Below the pieces are notes generated by a model. The model had not been told where the DNA came from and did no database searches. It saw only the letters and a list, made by a program, of their open reading frames with translations. Made by a program: the position numbers and the translations under genes. Shown piece by piece: positions 14,418-20,875 of a DNA stretch of 20,875 nt. The stretch lies in contig DAAQ01000046.1 of assembly GCA_001701225.1 (NCBI GenBank), forward strand, positions 1 to 20,875, given 5' to 3'. Every line of letters starts with the position of its first letter. Position 1 is the stretch's first letter. Source of the DNA: Bacteroidales bacterium H5 (GTDB taxonomy: Bacteria; Bacteroidota; Bacteroidia; Bacteroidales; Muribaculaceae).

Positions 14418-14809
14418 GACTCACCCGCATACTGCTCGCCACGCTCATAATCCTTGCGGCGACATCTTGCTCAAAACTCTCCAAGGAGGCCAAGGAGATA
14501 GTAGGCTCCTACTATAACACCGAGCTCTCCCAGACCGAGCCTGTGATGGAGCTGCGCGATGACGGCACCTGTCTGGTGCGCGCCATCAGGCCCGGTGTAC
14601 TCACCTATAGTGTCGGAGGAAGATGGAATGTCGAGCGCGACTCGCTTATAATGCAGCTCGATCCGGCCACACTCGAGGCAGACGGAGACACTATGCTCAT
14701 AGGCCGTATCCCCACACACTATGCCAGCAAGATCATAGACCATACAGATTTCAATCTCCAGCTCGAACAGGGGGGCGCGACATATCTCTATCAGCGCCAC
14801 GCCCGTTGA
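14414..14809 (+). CDS. Small lipoprotein, lipocalin-like beta-rich domain
   Basis: 131 residues with a type II signal peptide: MRLTRILLATLIILAATSC, acylated Cys at 19. The mature part (~27-125) is beta-rich, with IVGSYYN, VMELRDDGTCLVR, VGGRWNVERDSLIMQLD and FNLQLEQGGATYLYQR. This pattern (GxW/GxY starts, alternating strands) resembles small lipocalin-like Bacteroidota lipoproteins; function unknown. The start overlaps pyrD by 4 nt, which fixes the frame and rejects a longer frame from 13898. Confidence 0.8.
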   Translation: MRLTRILLATLIILAATSCSKLSKEAKEIVGSYYNTELSQTEPVMELRDDGTCLVRAIRPGVLTYSVGGRWNVERDSLIMQLDPATLEADGDTMLIGRIPTHYASKIIDHTDFNLQLEQGGATYLYQRHAR

Positions 14810-14844
14810 AACACACCACCCAACACCTCTCAACTCCACAGACA

Positions 14845-15321
14845 ATGAACCCCGCAAGTCTTCTCAGACCCATCCTTCCGCTTGCCATCGCGGCAGCCGT
14901 CATCACATCATGCGACTCGGGCCGCCCGGTCTCCGACCAGGTTGCCGAGGCCGAGATGGCCATGGCGGCATCTGATGTCGCCTCGACACGCCGCATCTGC
15001 GACCAGATACTCTCGGACTCCGTTGCCAAAGGCTCTATCACAGCCACCGAACTGGCACGTCTGTCGATACTGTATATGCAGCTCAACGAGCTCACCGACG
15101 ACCATGAGGCCGTCGATCTCGCTGCCGACTGCTATCGCGAGGCATTTCAAGCCAATCCCGACTCGGCCCGGATGTTCTACCAGGAACTACCCGTAGGTCA
15201 GGACAAATATGTGATGACACTCTCGTCCATAGTCCACTCGATGGACAATCCGAAGCAGCTTGACGGCTATTCGGACGAGAGCCATGAGTTTGCCGATTCA
15301 ATAGCAACCGACAGCGAATGA
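14845..15321 (+). CDS. Lipoprotein with TPR-like helical domain
   Basis: 158 residues. The signal peptide ends in a lipobox at AVITSC (Cys23). The mature part is helical and low in aromatic residues; segments such as ITATELARLSILYMQL and AVDLAADCYREAFQANPDS have a TPR-like spacing with the repeat-ending NPDS. I cannot assign a function. It lies 35 nt after the previous lipoprotein and overlaps the SUI1 gene by 4 nt. Confidence 0.8.
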   Translation: MNPASLLRPILPLAIAAAVITSCDSGRPVSDQVAEAEMAMAASDVASTRRICDQILSDSVAKGSITATELARLSILYMQLNELTDDHEAVDLAADCYREAFQANPDSARMFYQELPVGQDKYVMTLSSIVHSMDNPKQLDGYSDESHEFADSIATDSE

Positions 15322-15647
15322 CCATGGACTGGAAAGATCTGCTGAGCCAAAAAATCGAATCCGGCGAGCTGACACGCGAGGATTCCACCCCGGCACCCGA
15401 CGAGGTCCCCGCCCGCAAGCCGGACACACTCAACGTGCTCATAGACCGCAAGGGGCGCAAGGGTAAGACAGCCACCATAGTCGAGGGGTTCACATGTCCT
15501 GATGACGAGGTTGCCGCCATAGCATCGCGACTCAAGACCAGCCTCGGCACAGGGGGCTCGTCAAGAGGCGGCGAGATACTGATACAGGGCGATGTTGCCG
15601 ACAAGGTGCGCACGGCACTCAGGGAGATGGGATATAAGGTGAGATGA
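15318..15647 (+). CDS. SUI1/eIF1-family translation factor, YciH-like
   Basis: 109 residues. The C-terminal ~75 residues form an SUI1 domain: LNVLIDRKGRKGKTATIVEG, DDEVAAIASRLKTSLGTGGS, then GGEILIQGDVADKVRTALRE and MGYKVR. The GTGGS and IQGD motifs are diagnostic. Bacterial YciH is thought to act in start-site fidelity or stress translation. The N-terminal ~35 residues are charged and poorly conserved in style. The first ATG (15318) overlaps the previous stop; a second ATG at 15324 is possible. Its stop overlaps the helicase ATG. Confidence 0.9.
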   Translation: MTMDWKDLLSQKIESGELTREDSTPAPDEVPARKPDTLNVLIDRKGRKGKTATIVEGFTCPDDEVAAIASRLKTSLGTGGSSRGGEILIQGDVADKVRTALREMGYKVR

Positions 15648-18600
15648 TAACCATATACAAGGCATCCGCAGGGTCGGGAAAGACCTTCACTCTGGCGCGC
15701 GAATATATCAAACTTATACTCGGCCGCAAGGGAGAGGACGGCAGATACCGTCTGCGACGTCCCGGCAGCCAGCCGCTGCACAGTTCCGTCCTGGCCATCA
15801 CGTTCACCAACAAGGCCACCGAGGAGATGAAGGGGCGTATCATCCACGAGCTCGCCGTCATAGCCGGAGCCGAGAAGGGATGGACGCAGCGGAGCCCATA
15901 CGAGAAAGACCTGTGCAAGACGTTCGGATGCACACCCGAACAGCTTGCCGAGGTGGCCGGAGAGGCGCTGAAAGAGCTGCTCTACGATTTCAACCGGTTC
16001 AATGTCAGCACCATCGACTCTTTTTTCCAGATGGTGTTGCGTTCGTTCGCACACGAGGCCGAGGTCTCGGGGTCGTATGAGGTCGAACTGGACGACCAAA
16101 GCGTCATCTCTATGAGCATTGACAACCTGCTACAGGACCTCAACCATGTGCGCCAGACTCCCGAGTCGCGCCGTCTGGTCGAATGGCTCACCCACTTCAT
16201 GACCAAACTGATCGAGGACGGCAAGGGGTTCAACATATTCAACCGCTCCTCGCAGGTACACGAAGACCTTATCAAGTTCATTGCCGACATTTCGGACGAC
16301 ACATACCGCGACAATGAGAAGAGGATACTCGCCTATCTCAGCGACCCGACAAAGTTTGACGATTTCCGCAAAGCTATCGAGGGACGTACAAAGGCCATCT
16401 GCGACAACATCGCAGCGGCCTGCAGTACCGCCATAGTCACGATGAAGCGTTTTGACCAAAAAGACGGCAAATGTACGGGCATCGTAAGCAAGGTGGTTGC
16501 AGATGCCATATACAACTGGGGGGCCACAGGATATTACAATACACAGGATCTTTCGGCCACGCTACGAAAGGCCATAGGTGACATAGACAACGCATACGTC
16601 TCAGCCGGAAAGAAATCGCCCCGGCGTCAGGAACTCGATCCGGTCCTGTATGACGCGCTCAATGCTATCGGACAAGGCTTTGAGGATATTAACATGCTGC
16701 GGCTGATAGCGTCAAACATCTATCAGCTCGGTCTGCTGGCACGTGTCACAGACTATCTCAACCGCTACCGTCTCGAGAACTCCACCATCCTCCTCAGCGA
16801 CACAAACGCATTGCTCGCCAAGGTGATAGGCGGCGAGGACTCGCCATTCCTCTACGAGAAAGTCGGGGTCAGGTTCAACCACTATCTCATCGACGAGTTC
16901 CAGGACACATCGTGGAGCCAGTGGCAGAACCTCAGTCCCCTCATCGCCGAGAGCCTTTCAGAAGACCATGACAACCTCGTCATCGGCGACGAGAAACAGT
17001 GCATTTACCGTTTCCGCGGCAGTGACCCGTCGCTGCTCCACAACCTGCATCACAACCAACCCGAGGGCAGCTCAGAGGTGCGCGGCGAGAGCATCGACGA
17101 GAATACCAACTGGCGTTCGTCTGGCCCTGTTATCAGGTTCAATAACACACTCTTCTCGGCGCTGGCCTCGTCGCAGGGTTTCGGCGACATCTATTCAGGC
17201 GTGGCACAGCAGATCTCACCCAAGCATCTCGATGACCCGGGATATGTGAGGCTGAGGGTTTTCGAGAGCGAGCGCGGTGACACCGAAGCCGACGAGCTCG
17301 CACTGCAGGAGCTCACCGTCAACCTGCGCCGTCAGCTCGAGTCAGGTTACCGTCCCGGCGATATCGCCATACTTGTACGCACATGGAAGGAGGGAGAGAG
17401 CGTCATAGCGCATCTCGAGAAGGTCAAGGCCGACGACGGAAGCTTCCCGCAATTCAACATCGTCTCAGACCGCTCGTTGCTCATATCGCGTTCGGCAGCC
17501 GTGATGTTAATAGTGAGTCGCCTGCGCTATCTGTCGTCAATCGAATTCACACCACGCCATCACAAGAAGAGCCGCCGCGAGATTGCACGTGTGCTCAATG
17601 ATTTCGAAGACATTTTCGCCCGGAGCGGTTCGGCATCAGACGCCCTGCTGGAAGCCATCAGCCGCATGGAGGCCCGCAACGGCACAGACGGCATACAGCC
17701 CTCCCAACCGTCCGGGACTCCCGACGAGGCGATAGCCGGACTTGACCTTGTATCGCTCGTCGAGACCATAATCTCTACGGTTGTCCCCACCGCAAACCGC
17801 GAGAGCGAGGGGGTATTCATCACAGCATTCCAGGATATGGTCTCCGATTTCGTCGCCAAGGGTAAGGCCGACATCCGCTCGTTCCTCCAGTGGTGGGACG
17901 AGCGTGGCCAGAATATGTCCGTAGCCGGAGCAGATGACCCGACCGCACTCAACATCCTCACCATACATAAGTCAAAGGGCCTCGAATTCAATTGCGTGCA
18001 TGTTCCGTTCGCCGGATTCATCCCCAACAGCCGTGCCGTAGACCGCGCATGGTTCGAACTCCCCGAGATAGAGGGGATTCCGCTCGATATCATGCCACCT
18101 ATGATGCCCCTCAACATCACCAGGGCGATGACACTCACCCCGCTGTGCGAGCAGTATGTCGAGTTGCAGCGACAGAAGCAGCTCGATTTCATCAACCTGC
18201 TCTATGTGGCGCTGACACGTGCTGTCGACGAACTTATTGTAGGGGTCAAGGTCATACGGAGCAAGAACAGCAAAGGTGACACCCTCCCCTCGCTTGCCGA
18301 GGTGATAACAGATTCCATCGCCGCGTGCACACCGCAATATTGTGCGTCGCTCGAAGCCGCGCACGGCATTACATCAGGCAAAGACAGCCCATACGCACCG
18401 CTGTCACTTGATGCAGAGGGTGTGCTCGAACTCGGCGCACCTACACAACGCCGCGAGGAAGAGAGTGAGAGACGAAGCGCGATAGACCCCGTGGAGGGTG
18501 AACGCATCTCCGGGTATCAGACAGGCGCCACCACATCACCGTGGACGCGCACACGCATCTCTGACGAACATCCCGGACGAATGGCCGTGGCACGTGAGCG

Positions 18601-19030
18601 CGGCATAATACTGCACGATCTGATGGCCCGGATAGCGACCCCCGACGACATAGGTAAGGCGTTCGATATGGCGGCTGCCTCGGAGGAGTGGCGTGAGCTT
18701 TCGGCCGGCGAGATTGCCGAACTGCGCGCTATTGTGGAGAGACGGGTCAATGACCCGCAGGTGGCCGGATGGTTCAACGGTTTCAGGCGTCTTCTGCTCG
18801 AACGCGAAGTGATGACAGACAGCGGCGACATCAAGCGGTTCGACCGCGTGGTGTGGACCGCCGACGGCGAGATTCATCTCATCGACTACAAATCAGGCTC
18901 GCAGCCGGTCAACCGCTACCGCAAGCAGATACGAGGCTACCTCGCCTTCTTCAAATCCATAGGCTACCTCGGTGTACGCGCCTTCCTGTACTACCTCGAC
19001 TCAGGCAAAATCATAGAAATAGAATCATGA
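15644..19030 (+). CDS. AddA/RecB-like UvrD helicase-nuclease
   Basis: 1128-residue superfamily 1A helicase with a C-terminal RecB-type nuclease, for double-strand-break end processing. Helicase motifs: Walker A KASAGSGKT (6-14), LAITFTNKATEEM, DEFQD (417-421), VIGDEKQCIYRFRGSDP, GDIAILVRT, TIHKSKGLEF (773-782) and LLYVALTRA (852-860). Nuclease residues: H991 in ILHDLM, D1067 in FDRVVW, and D1081-Y-K1083 in LIDYKSG. All appear intact. Length and order fit AddA; RecB-like function cannot be separated by sequence alone. The partner AddB is not adjacent, so it must lie elsewhere if it exists. The ATG overlaps the SUI1 stop and its stop overlaps the next ATG. Confidence 0.92.
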   Translation: MITIYKASAGSGKTFTLAREYIKLILGRKGEDGRYRLRRPGSQPLHSSVLAITFTNKATEEMKGRIIHELAVIAGAEKGWTQRSPYEKDLCKTFGCTPEQLAEVAGEALKELLYDFNRFNVSTIDSFFQMVLRSFAHEAEVSGSYEVELDDQSVISMSIDNLLQDLNHVRQTPESRRLVEWLTHFMTKLIEDGKGFNIFNRSSQVHEDLIKFIADISDDTYRDNEKRILAYLSDPTKFDDFRKAIEGRTKAICDNIAAACSTAIVTMKRFDQKDGKCTGIVSKVVADAIYNWGATGYYNTQDLSATLRKAIGDIDNAYVSAGKKSPRRQELDPVLYDALNAIGQGFEDINMLRLIASNIYQLGLLARVTDYLNRYRLENSTILLSDTNALLAKVIGGEDSPFLYEKVGVRFNHYLIDEFQDTSWSQWQNLSPLIAESLSEDHDNLVIGDEKQCIYRFRGSDPSLLHNLHHNQPEGSSEVRGESIDENTNWRSSGPVIRFNNTLFSALASSQGFGDIYSGVAQQISPKHLDDPGYVRLRVFESERGDTEADELALQELTVNLRRQLESGYRPGDIAILVRTWKEGESVIAHLEKVKADDGSFPQFNIVSDRSLLISRSAAVMLIVSRLRYLSSIEFTPRHHKKSRREIARVLNDFEDIFARSGSASDALLEAISRMEARNGTDGIQPSQPSGTPDEAIAGLDLVSLVETIISTVVPTANRESEGVFITAFQDMVSDFVAKGKADIRSFLQWWDERGQNMSVAGADDPTALNILTIHKSKGLEFNCVHVPFAGFIPNSRAVDRAWFELPEIEGIPLDIMPPMMPLNITRAMTLTPLCEQYVELQRQKQLDFINLLYVALTRAVDELIVGVKVIRSKNSKGDTLPSLAEVITDSIAACTPQYCASLEAAHGITSGKDSPYAPLSLDAEGVLELGAPTQRREEESERRSAIDPVEGERISGYQTGATTSPWTRTRISDEHPGRMAVARERGIILHDLMARIATPDDIGKAFDMAAASEEWRELSAGEIAELRAIVERRVNDPQVAGWFNGFRRLLLEREVMTDSGDIKRFDRVVWTADGEIHLIDYKSGSQPVNRYRKQIRGYLAFFKSIGYLGVRAFLYYLDSGKIIEIES

Positions 19031-19218
19031 AAGAGACAATATCGTTTTTGCTCGGCATCGTCATCCTCGCCGCGATATGCACGGCAGCCCTGATGCTGAC
19101 CGGAAGATACAGGATAGACGAAGCCGCCATGACGGGCAGCATAGTAGCCATCATCGGCTGCTTCGCCCCCGTCCTGACCGCCTGCATCAGCAGAATAATC
19201 AAAAACAGACAGAAATAA
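19027..19218 (+). CDS. 63-residue two-helix membrane protein
   Basis: Small protein with two hydrophobic helices (~5-24 and 36-55) around a charged turn RYRIDEAAM, and a basic tail SRIIKNRQK. It begins with an ATGA overlap on the helicase stop, so it is probably translationally coupled. Not a family I recognise; the start overlap and intact frame support it as a real gene. Confidence 0.65.
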   Translation: MKETISFLLGIVILAAICTAALMLTGRYRIDEAAMTGSIVAIIGCFAPVLTACISRIIKNRQK

Positions 19219-19254
19219 TCTCCTCCAAATTCTTCTCTCTTAAGAAAAAATATG

Positions 19255-19262
19255 TAATTTTG
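19255..19262 (+). promoter_or_regulatory. Orphan promoter-like -7 box
   Basis: TAATTTTG matches TAnnTTTG and would start a plus-strand RNA near 19269, just before the stem-loop at 19273. No clear -33 box is seen and no protein gene begins nearby. Confidence 0.35.
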
Positions 19263-19272
19263 TCCCCATAAA

Positions 19273-19350
19273 CCGCAAATCCCTACATTCAGAGGAATGT
19301 GATACGAGGACTTGCGGACATAAACCAATAGCGTTTATCTGACGCTTATT
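19273..19350 (+). ncRNA. Candidate structured RNA or leader
   Basis: Two hairpins follow the orphan -7 box. The first has a 10-bp outer stem with one A-C mismatch (CCGCAAATCC 19273-19282 with GGACTTGCGG 19308-19317) and an inner 6-bp stem ACATTC-AGAG-GAATGT (19285-19300). The second pairs AATAGCGT (19327-19334) with ACGCTTATT (19342-19350), with one bulged base. No known RNA family is recognised. On the minus strand the second hairpin ends the broken frame at 19346-19591 and could instead be its terminator. Confidence 0.3.
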
Positions 19351-19591
19351 CCTGACGATTCGGAAATGTGGCAATTTCATCGTACTCAATCAGGAATGAA
19401 GCAATGATAGATGCCTTGACTGATATGTATCTATCCGTCACCTCATTACGCATAGGCGTATTGTGATGATGTATGTGCATATTATGCGTGAGGCTTCTGT
19501 GTTGCTCGTTCTATTGAGTAAGGCGATGCCACATGCCTCGAATCGCAGGACGAGCAATGATAGCTGGCCTTGCGCTTTTTGTTTTAACCAT
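19346..19591 (-). pseudogene. Small minus-strand frame split by an amber codon
   Basis: From ATG at 19591 the minus strand encodes 26 residues (MVKTKSARPAIIARPAIRGM then WHRLTQ), a TAG at 19511-19513, then 54 residues in the same frame to TAA at 19346-19348. The second part includes NMHIHHHNTPMRNEV and SVKASIIASFLIEYDEIATF. A single CAG-to-TAG change would explain the split. A shorter intact option is a 44-residue frame from ATG 19480. The composition is protein-like in the second part, but I cannot name a family. It could also be a chance frame in a dispersed repeat. It has no convincing promoter. Confidence 0.35.
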
Positions 19592-19610
19592 TATCATAAT
19601 CATGCTTTTG
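19578..19610 (+). promoter_or_regulatory. Candidate promoter for the 19639 gene
   Basis: TTTG (19578-19581), 21 nt, then TGCTTTTG (19603-19610), one mismatch from TAnnTTTG. Transcription would begin near 19617, about 22 nt before the ATG. Confidence 0.45.
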
Positions 19611-19638
19611 AGGCCGGGAGCAACATCAAAAGTTTTTC

Positions 19639-20331
19639 ATGAAAAAACTACGTTTTCTCATCGCATTGCTTATGGCCTTGACAGCCATAAATGCTCTGCA
19701 AGCACAAGATGTCATCACAATGGATGACGGAACCACCATTGTAGCAAAAGTCCTCGACATCTCATCAACAGAAGTCAAGTACAAAAAGTACTCCAACCCG
19801 AATGGTCCAACCTATACAATCGGAATCGGGAAAATCAATTCAATCACTTTCGAGAATGGAGAAAAAGAGGTATTCTCGAAAAACGCTGAATCACCCGCAG
19901 GATATACACAATCACTTAGTCCCGTGATTGGAGATAACACCTCGCACCTCGACGCAAATCTTATAAGTCAGTATGAGCGTCTTTCAGCAAACAAATACAC
20001 ACACCGCGCCAAAGTTCTGAAGATAACAGCATGGACTGGACTCGGAATTGCAGCGTGTGCCGCCGCTATAGTACCCGGCATCATAGACGAGGATTATGCT
20101 ACTCAATCAATCATAATCAGTGCCGGAGCCGGGGTCGTATGGTTCGGAGGTTTCATGTGGGCCGCAAGTTACCAGAAAAAGAAATCACGGGAGCTGCTTT
20201 ACTCATCCAGTCTTTATAGAAATGAAATATTCTCTTATAACGGCAATTCGGTATATGCGTCTGTTGACATGATAAGCAACTCACTCAACCATTATTCCAC
20301 TCTTGGGATGGGACTTGCAATAACATTCTGA
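19639..20331 (+). CDS. Exported protein with two C-terminal membrane segments
   Basis: 230 residues. A signal peptide (1-22) ends at NALQAQ, a common Bacteroidota export boundary. Next comes a small beta domain (24-80): DVITMDDGTTIVAKVLDISS, EVKYKKYSNPNGPTYTI, INSITFENGEKEVF. This 'operator/SH3-like' strand pattern is common in Bacteroidota secreted proteins. Two hydrophobic helices follow (~127-147 and 157-176), then a polar tail. Likely envelope-located; function unknown. This gene and the next are clearly more AT-rich than the rest of the window, suggesting different origin or constraint. The next gene starts 8 nt downstream. Confidence 0.75.
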   Translation: MKKLRFLIALLMALTAINALQAQDVITMDDGTTIVAKVLDISSTEVKYKKYSNPNGPTYTIGIGKINSITFENGEKEVFSKNAESPAGYTQSLSPVIGDNTSHLDANLISQYERLSANKYTHRAKVLKITAWTGLGIAACAAAIVPGIIDEDYATQSIIISAGAGVVWFGGFMWAASYQKKKSRELLYSSSLYRNEIFSYNGNSVYASVDMISNSLNHYSTLGMGLAITF

Positions 20332-20339
20332 CAACATAT

Positions 20340-20720
20340 ATGAACAGGAAAATTTTCTCAATAATTGTCACGGCCGTGACAATTATTGTCGCAGCGTCCT
20401 CTTGCTCCTCTCACCAAAGCGGAGCAAAATCAATGAATGCCTACACTACTGTCAAGCCTACCATCGTAAGCTATAATGAGATGACGATGGATCTTGACCC
20501 ACAACCCATTAGTTATACAATTGACATATCCACACCCGAGGGACGAATGAAACTTGACAAGATTTCCCTCAAAGCAGCCCGAGAGCTCGCTCTCGTGGAG
20601 GCAATAATGCAAAACAATTGTGCAACCATATTCAATCCACAATACACCCATCTGAAGAATGGGAAAAACATCTTGCGCATAACTGTCTATGGTTATCCCG
20701 CACGATACAAGCGTGATTGA
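20340..20720 (+). CDS. Small lipoprotein, unknown function
   Basis: 126 residues with a type II signal peptide, lipobox AASSC (Cys22). The mature part includes TVKPTIVSYNEMTMDLDPQP and ISYTIDISTPEGRMKLDKIS, then KAARELALVEAIMQNNCATI and FNPQYTHLKNGKNILRITVYGYPARYK. The order (helix with A-x-E, central Cys, strand NPQYTHL, strand RITVYGYPARY) is typical of small Bacteroidota lipoproteins that may help envelope assembly, but no function can be given. Probably cotranscribed with the 19639 gene. The signal-peptide codons contain a perfect palindrome at 20359-20388. Confidence 0.75.
   Translation: MNRKIFSIIVTAVTIIVAASSCSSHQSGAKSMNAYTTVKPTIVSYNEMTMDLDPQPISYTIDISTPEGRMKLDKISLKAARELALVEAIMQNNCATIFNPQYTHLKNGKNILRITVYGYPARYKRD
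20359..20388. repeat. Perfect 30-bp palindrome inside a signal-peptide coding region
   Basis: The half-site CAATAATTGTCACGG (20359-20373) is followed immediately by its exact reverse complement (20374-20388), with no spacer. It covers codons 7-17 of the lipoprotein and makes the peptide itself near-symmetric (IIVTAVTII). In mRNA it could fold into a long hairpin about 20 nt after the start codon. Confidence 0.9.
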
Positions 20721-20766
20721 CCTGTAGTCGGCTATTGTAGCACGTAGTTTCCCCGGTCACGACGCA

Positions 20767-20875
20767 GCGATATATGGAAAACATCATCCGTTGCAGACCT
20801 TCTCCCACGCAGTTTGACGCACGAAGGCAAGATGCCCGAAAAGGCTCGGAGAGCCGGGGATTATCAGAAACCCCA
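20767..20875. repeat. Intergenic repeat, right copy (inverted to the left copy)
   Basis: 20721-20875 has no gene. GCGATATATGGAAA (20767-20780), GGCAAG (20826-20831) and GATTATCAGAAACCCC (20859-20874) match motifs of the left-end repeat on the opposite strand. A hairpin GGCT-CGGAG-AGCC lies at 20843-20855. The copy runs off the window edge. Like the left copy it lies downstream of a gene and reads in the same sense as that gene's transcript. Confidence 0.6.

Noticed and set aside
19533..19727. Plus-strand 64-codon hydrophobic frame (MPRIAGRAMIAGLALFVLTI...)
   Set aside because: It runs into the clear start of the 19639 gene in another frame, crosses its likely promoter, and its hydrophobic run comes from T-rich promoter sequence.
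1..20875. CRISPR arrays, tRNA and rRNA genes
   Set aside because: No regularly spaced direct repeats, and no tRNA or rRNA sequence was recognised on reading either strand.

Overview
The window looks like a chromosomal segment of a fairly GC-rich Bacteroidales bacterium, most likely Muribaculaceae-like. The reasons are promoter boxes of the Bacteroidota type (TAnnTTTG about 20 nt after a TTG/TTTG box), few strong Shine-Dalgarno sites, many short lipoproteins with Cys lipoboxes, a menB-menC-menE cluster with a compact MenE, and a pyrK-pyrD (class 1B) pair. The genus call is inference from gene content and style; no database search was possible.

Layout. 1-130 is a hairpin-rich repeat. 191-610 holds rpsO on the minus strand with its terminator and promoter. 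629-3460 is a plus-strand menaquinone operon (menB, menC, menE). 3438-9301 is a five-gene minus-strand operon: a tandem LOTUS/DUF3825-like protein, a protein kinase fused to a degenerate Ppx/GppA-like domain, a VWA protein, a HEPN-like plus VWA-like protein, and a PP2C phosphatase. Its promoter carries an inverted repeat that exactly fills the -33/-7 spacer. 9488-12690 is a plus-strand envelope group: a flippase-like UPF0104 membrane protein, a full-length NfeD membrane protease and KdsB. 12665-19218 is a tightly packed plus-strand group: pyrK, pyrD, two small lipoproteins, a SUI1/YciH factor, an AddA/RecB-like helicase-nuclease and a 63-residue membrane protein, with several ATGA start/stop overlaps. 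19219-19638 has no intact plus-strand gene; it holds hairpins, a promoter-like box and a minus-strand reading frame broken by one amber codon. 19639-20720 is visibly more AT-rich and encodes a secreted or membrane protein and a lipoprotein whose signal-peptide region contains a perfect 30-bp palindrome. The last ~110 bases carry motifs of the same repeat family as the left end, in inverted orientation.

Most of the window is housekeeping. The exciting part is 3438-9301. Kinase + PP2C + VWA is the arrangement known from E. coli YegI/YegK/YegL and the TerY-P triads. Here it is joined to proteins that look RNA-related (LOTUS pair, DUF3825-like, HEPN-like) and to a kinase whose C-terminal half resembles an inactivated exopolyphosphatase/ppGppase. 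A plausible but untested reading is a phosphorylation switch that senses a ligand, perhaps a phosphorylated alarmone or polyphosphate, and controls an RNA-directed response.
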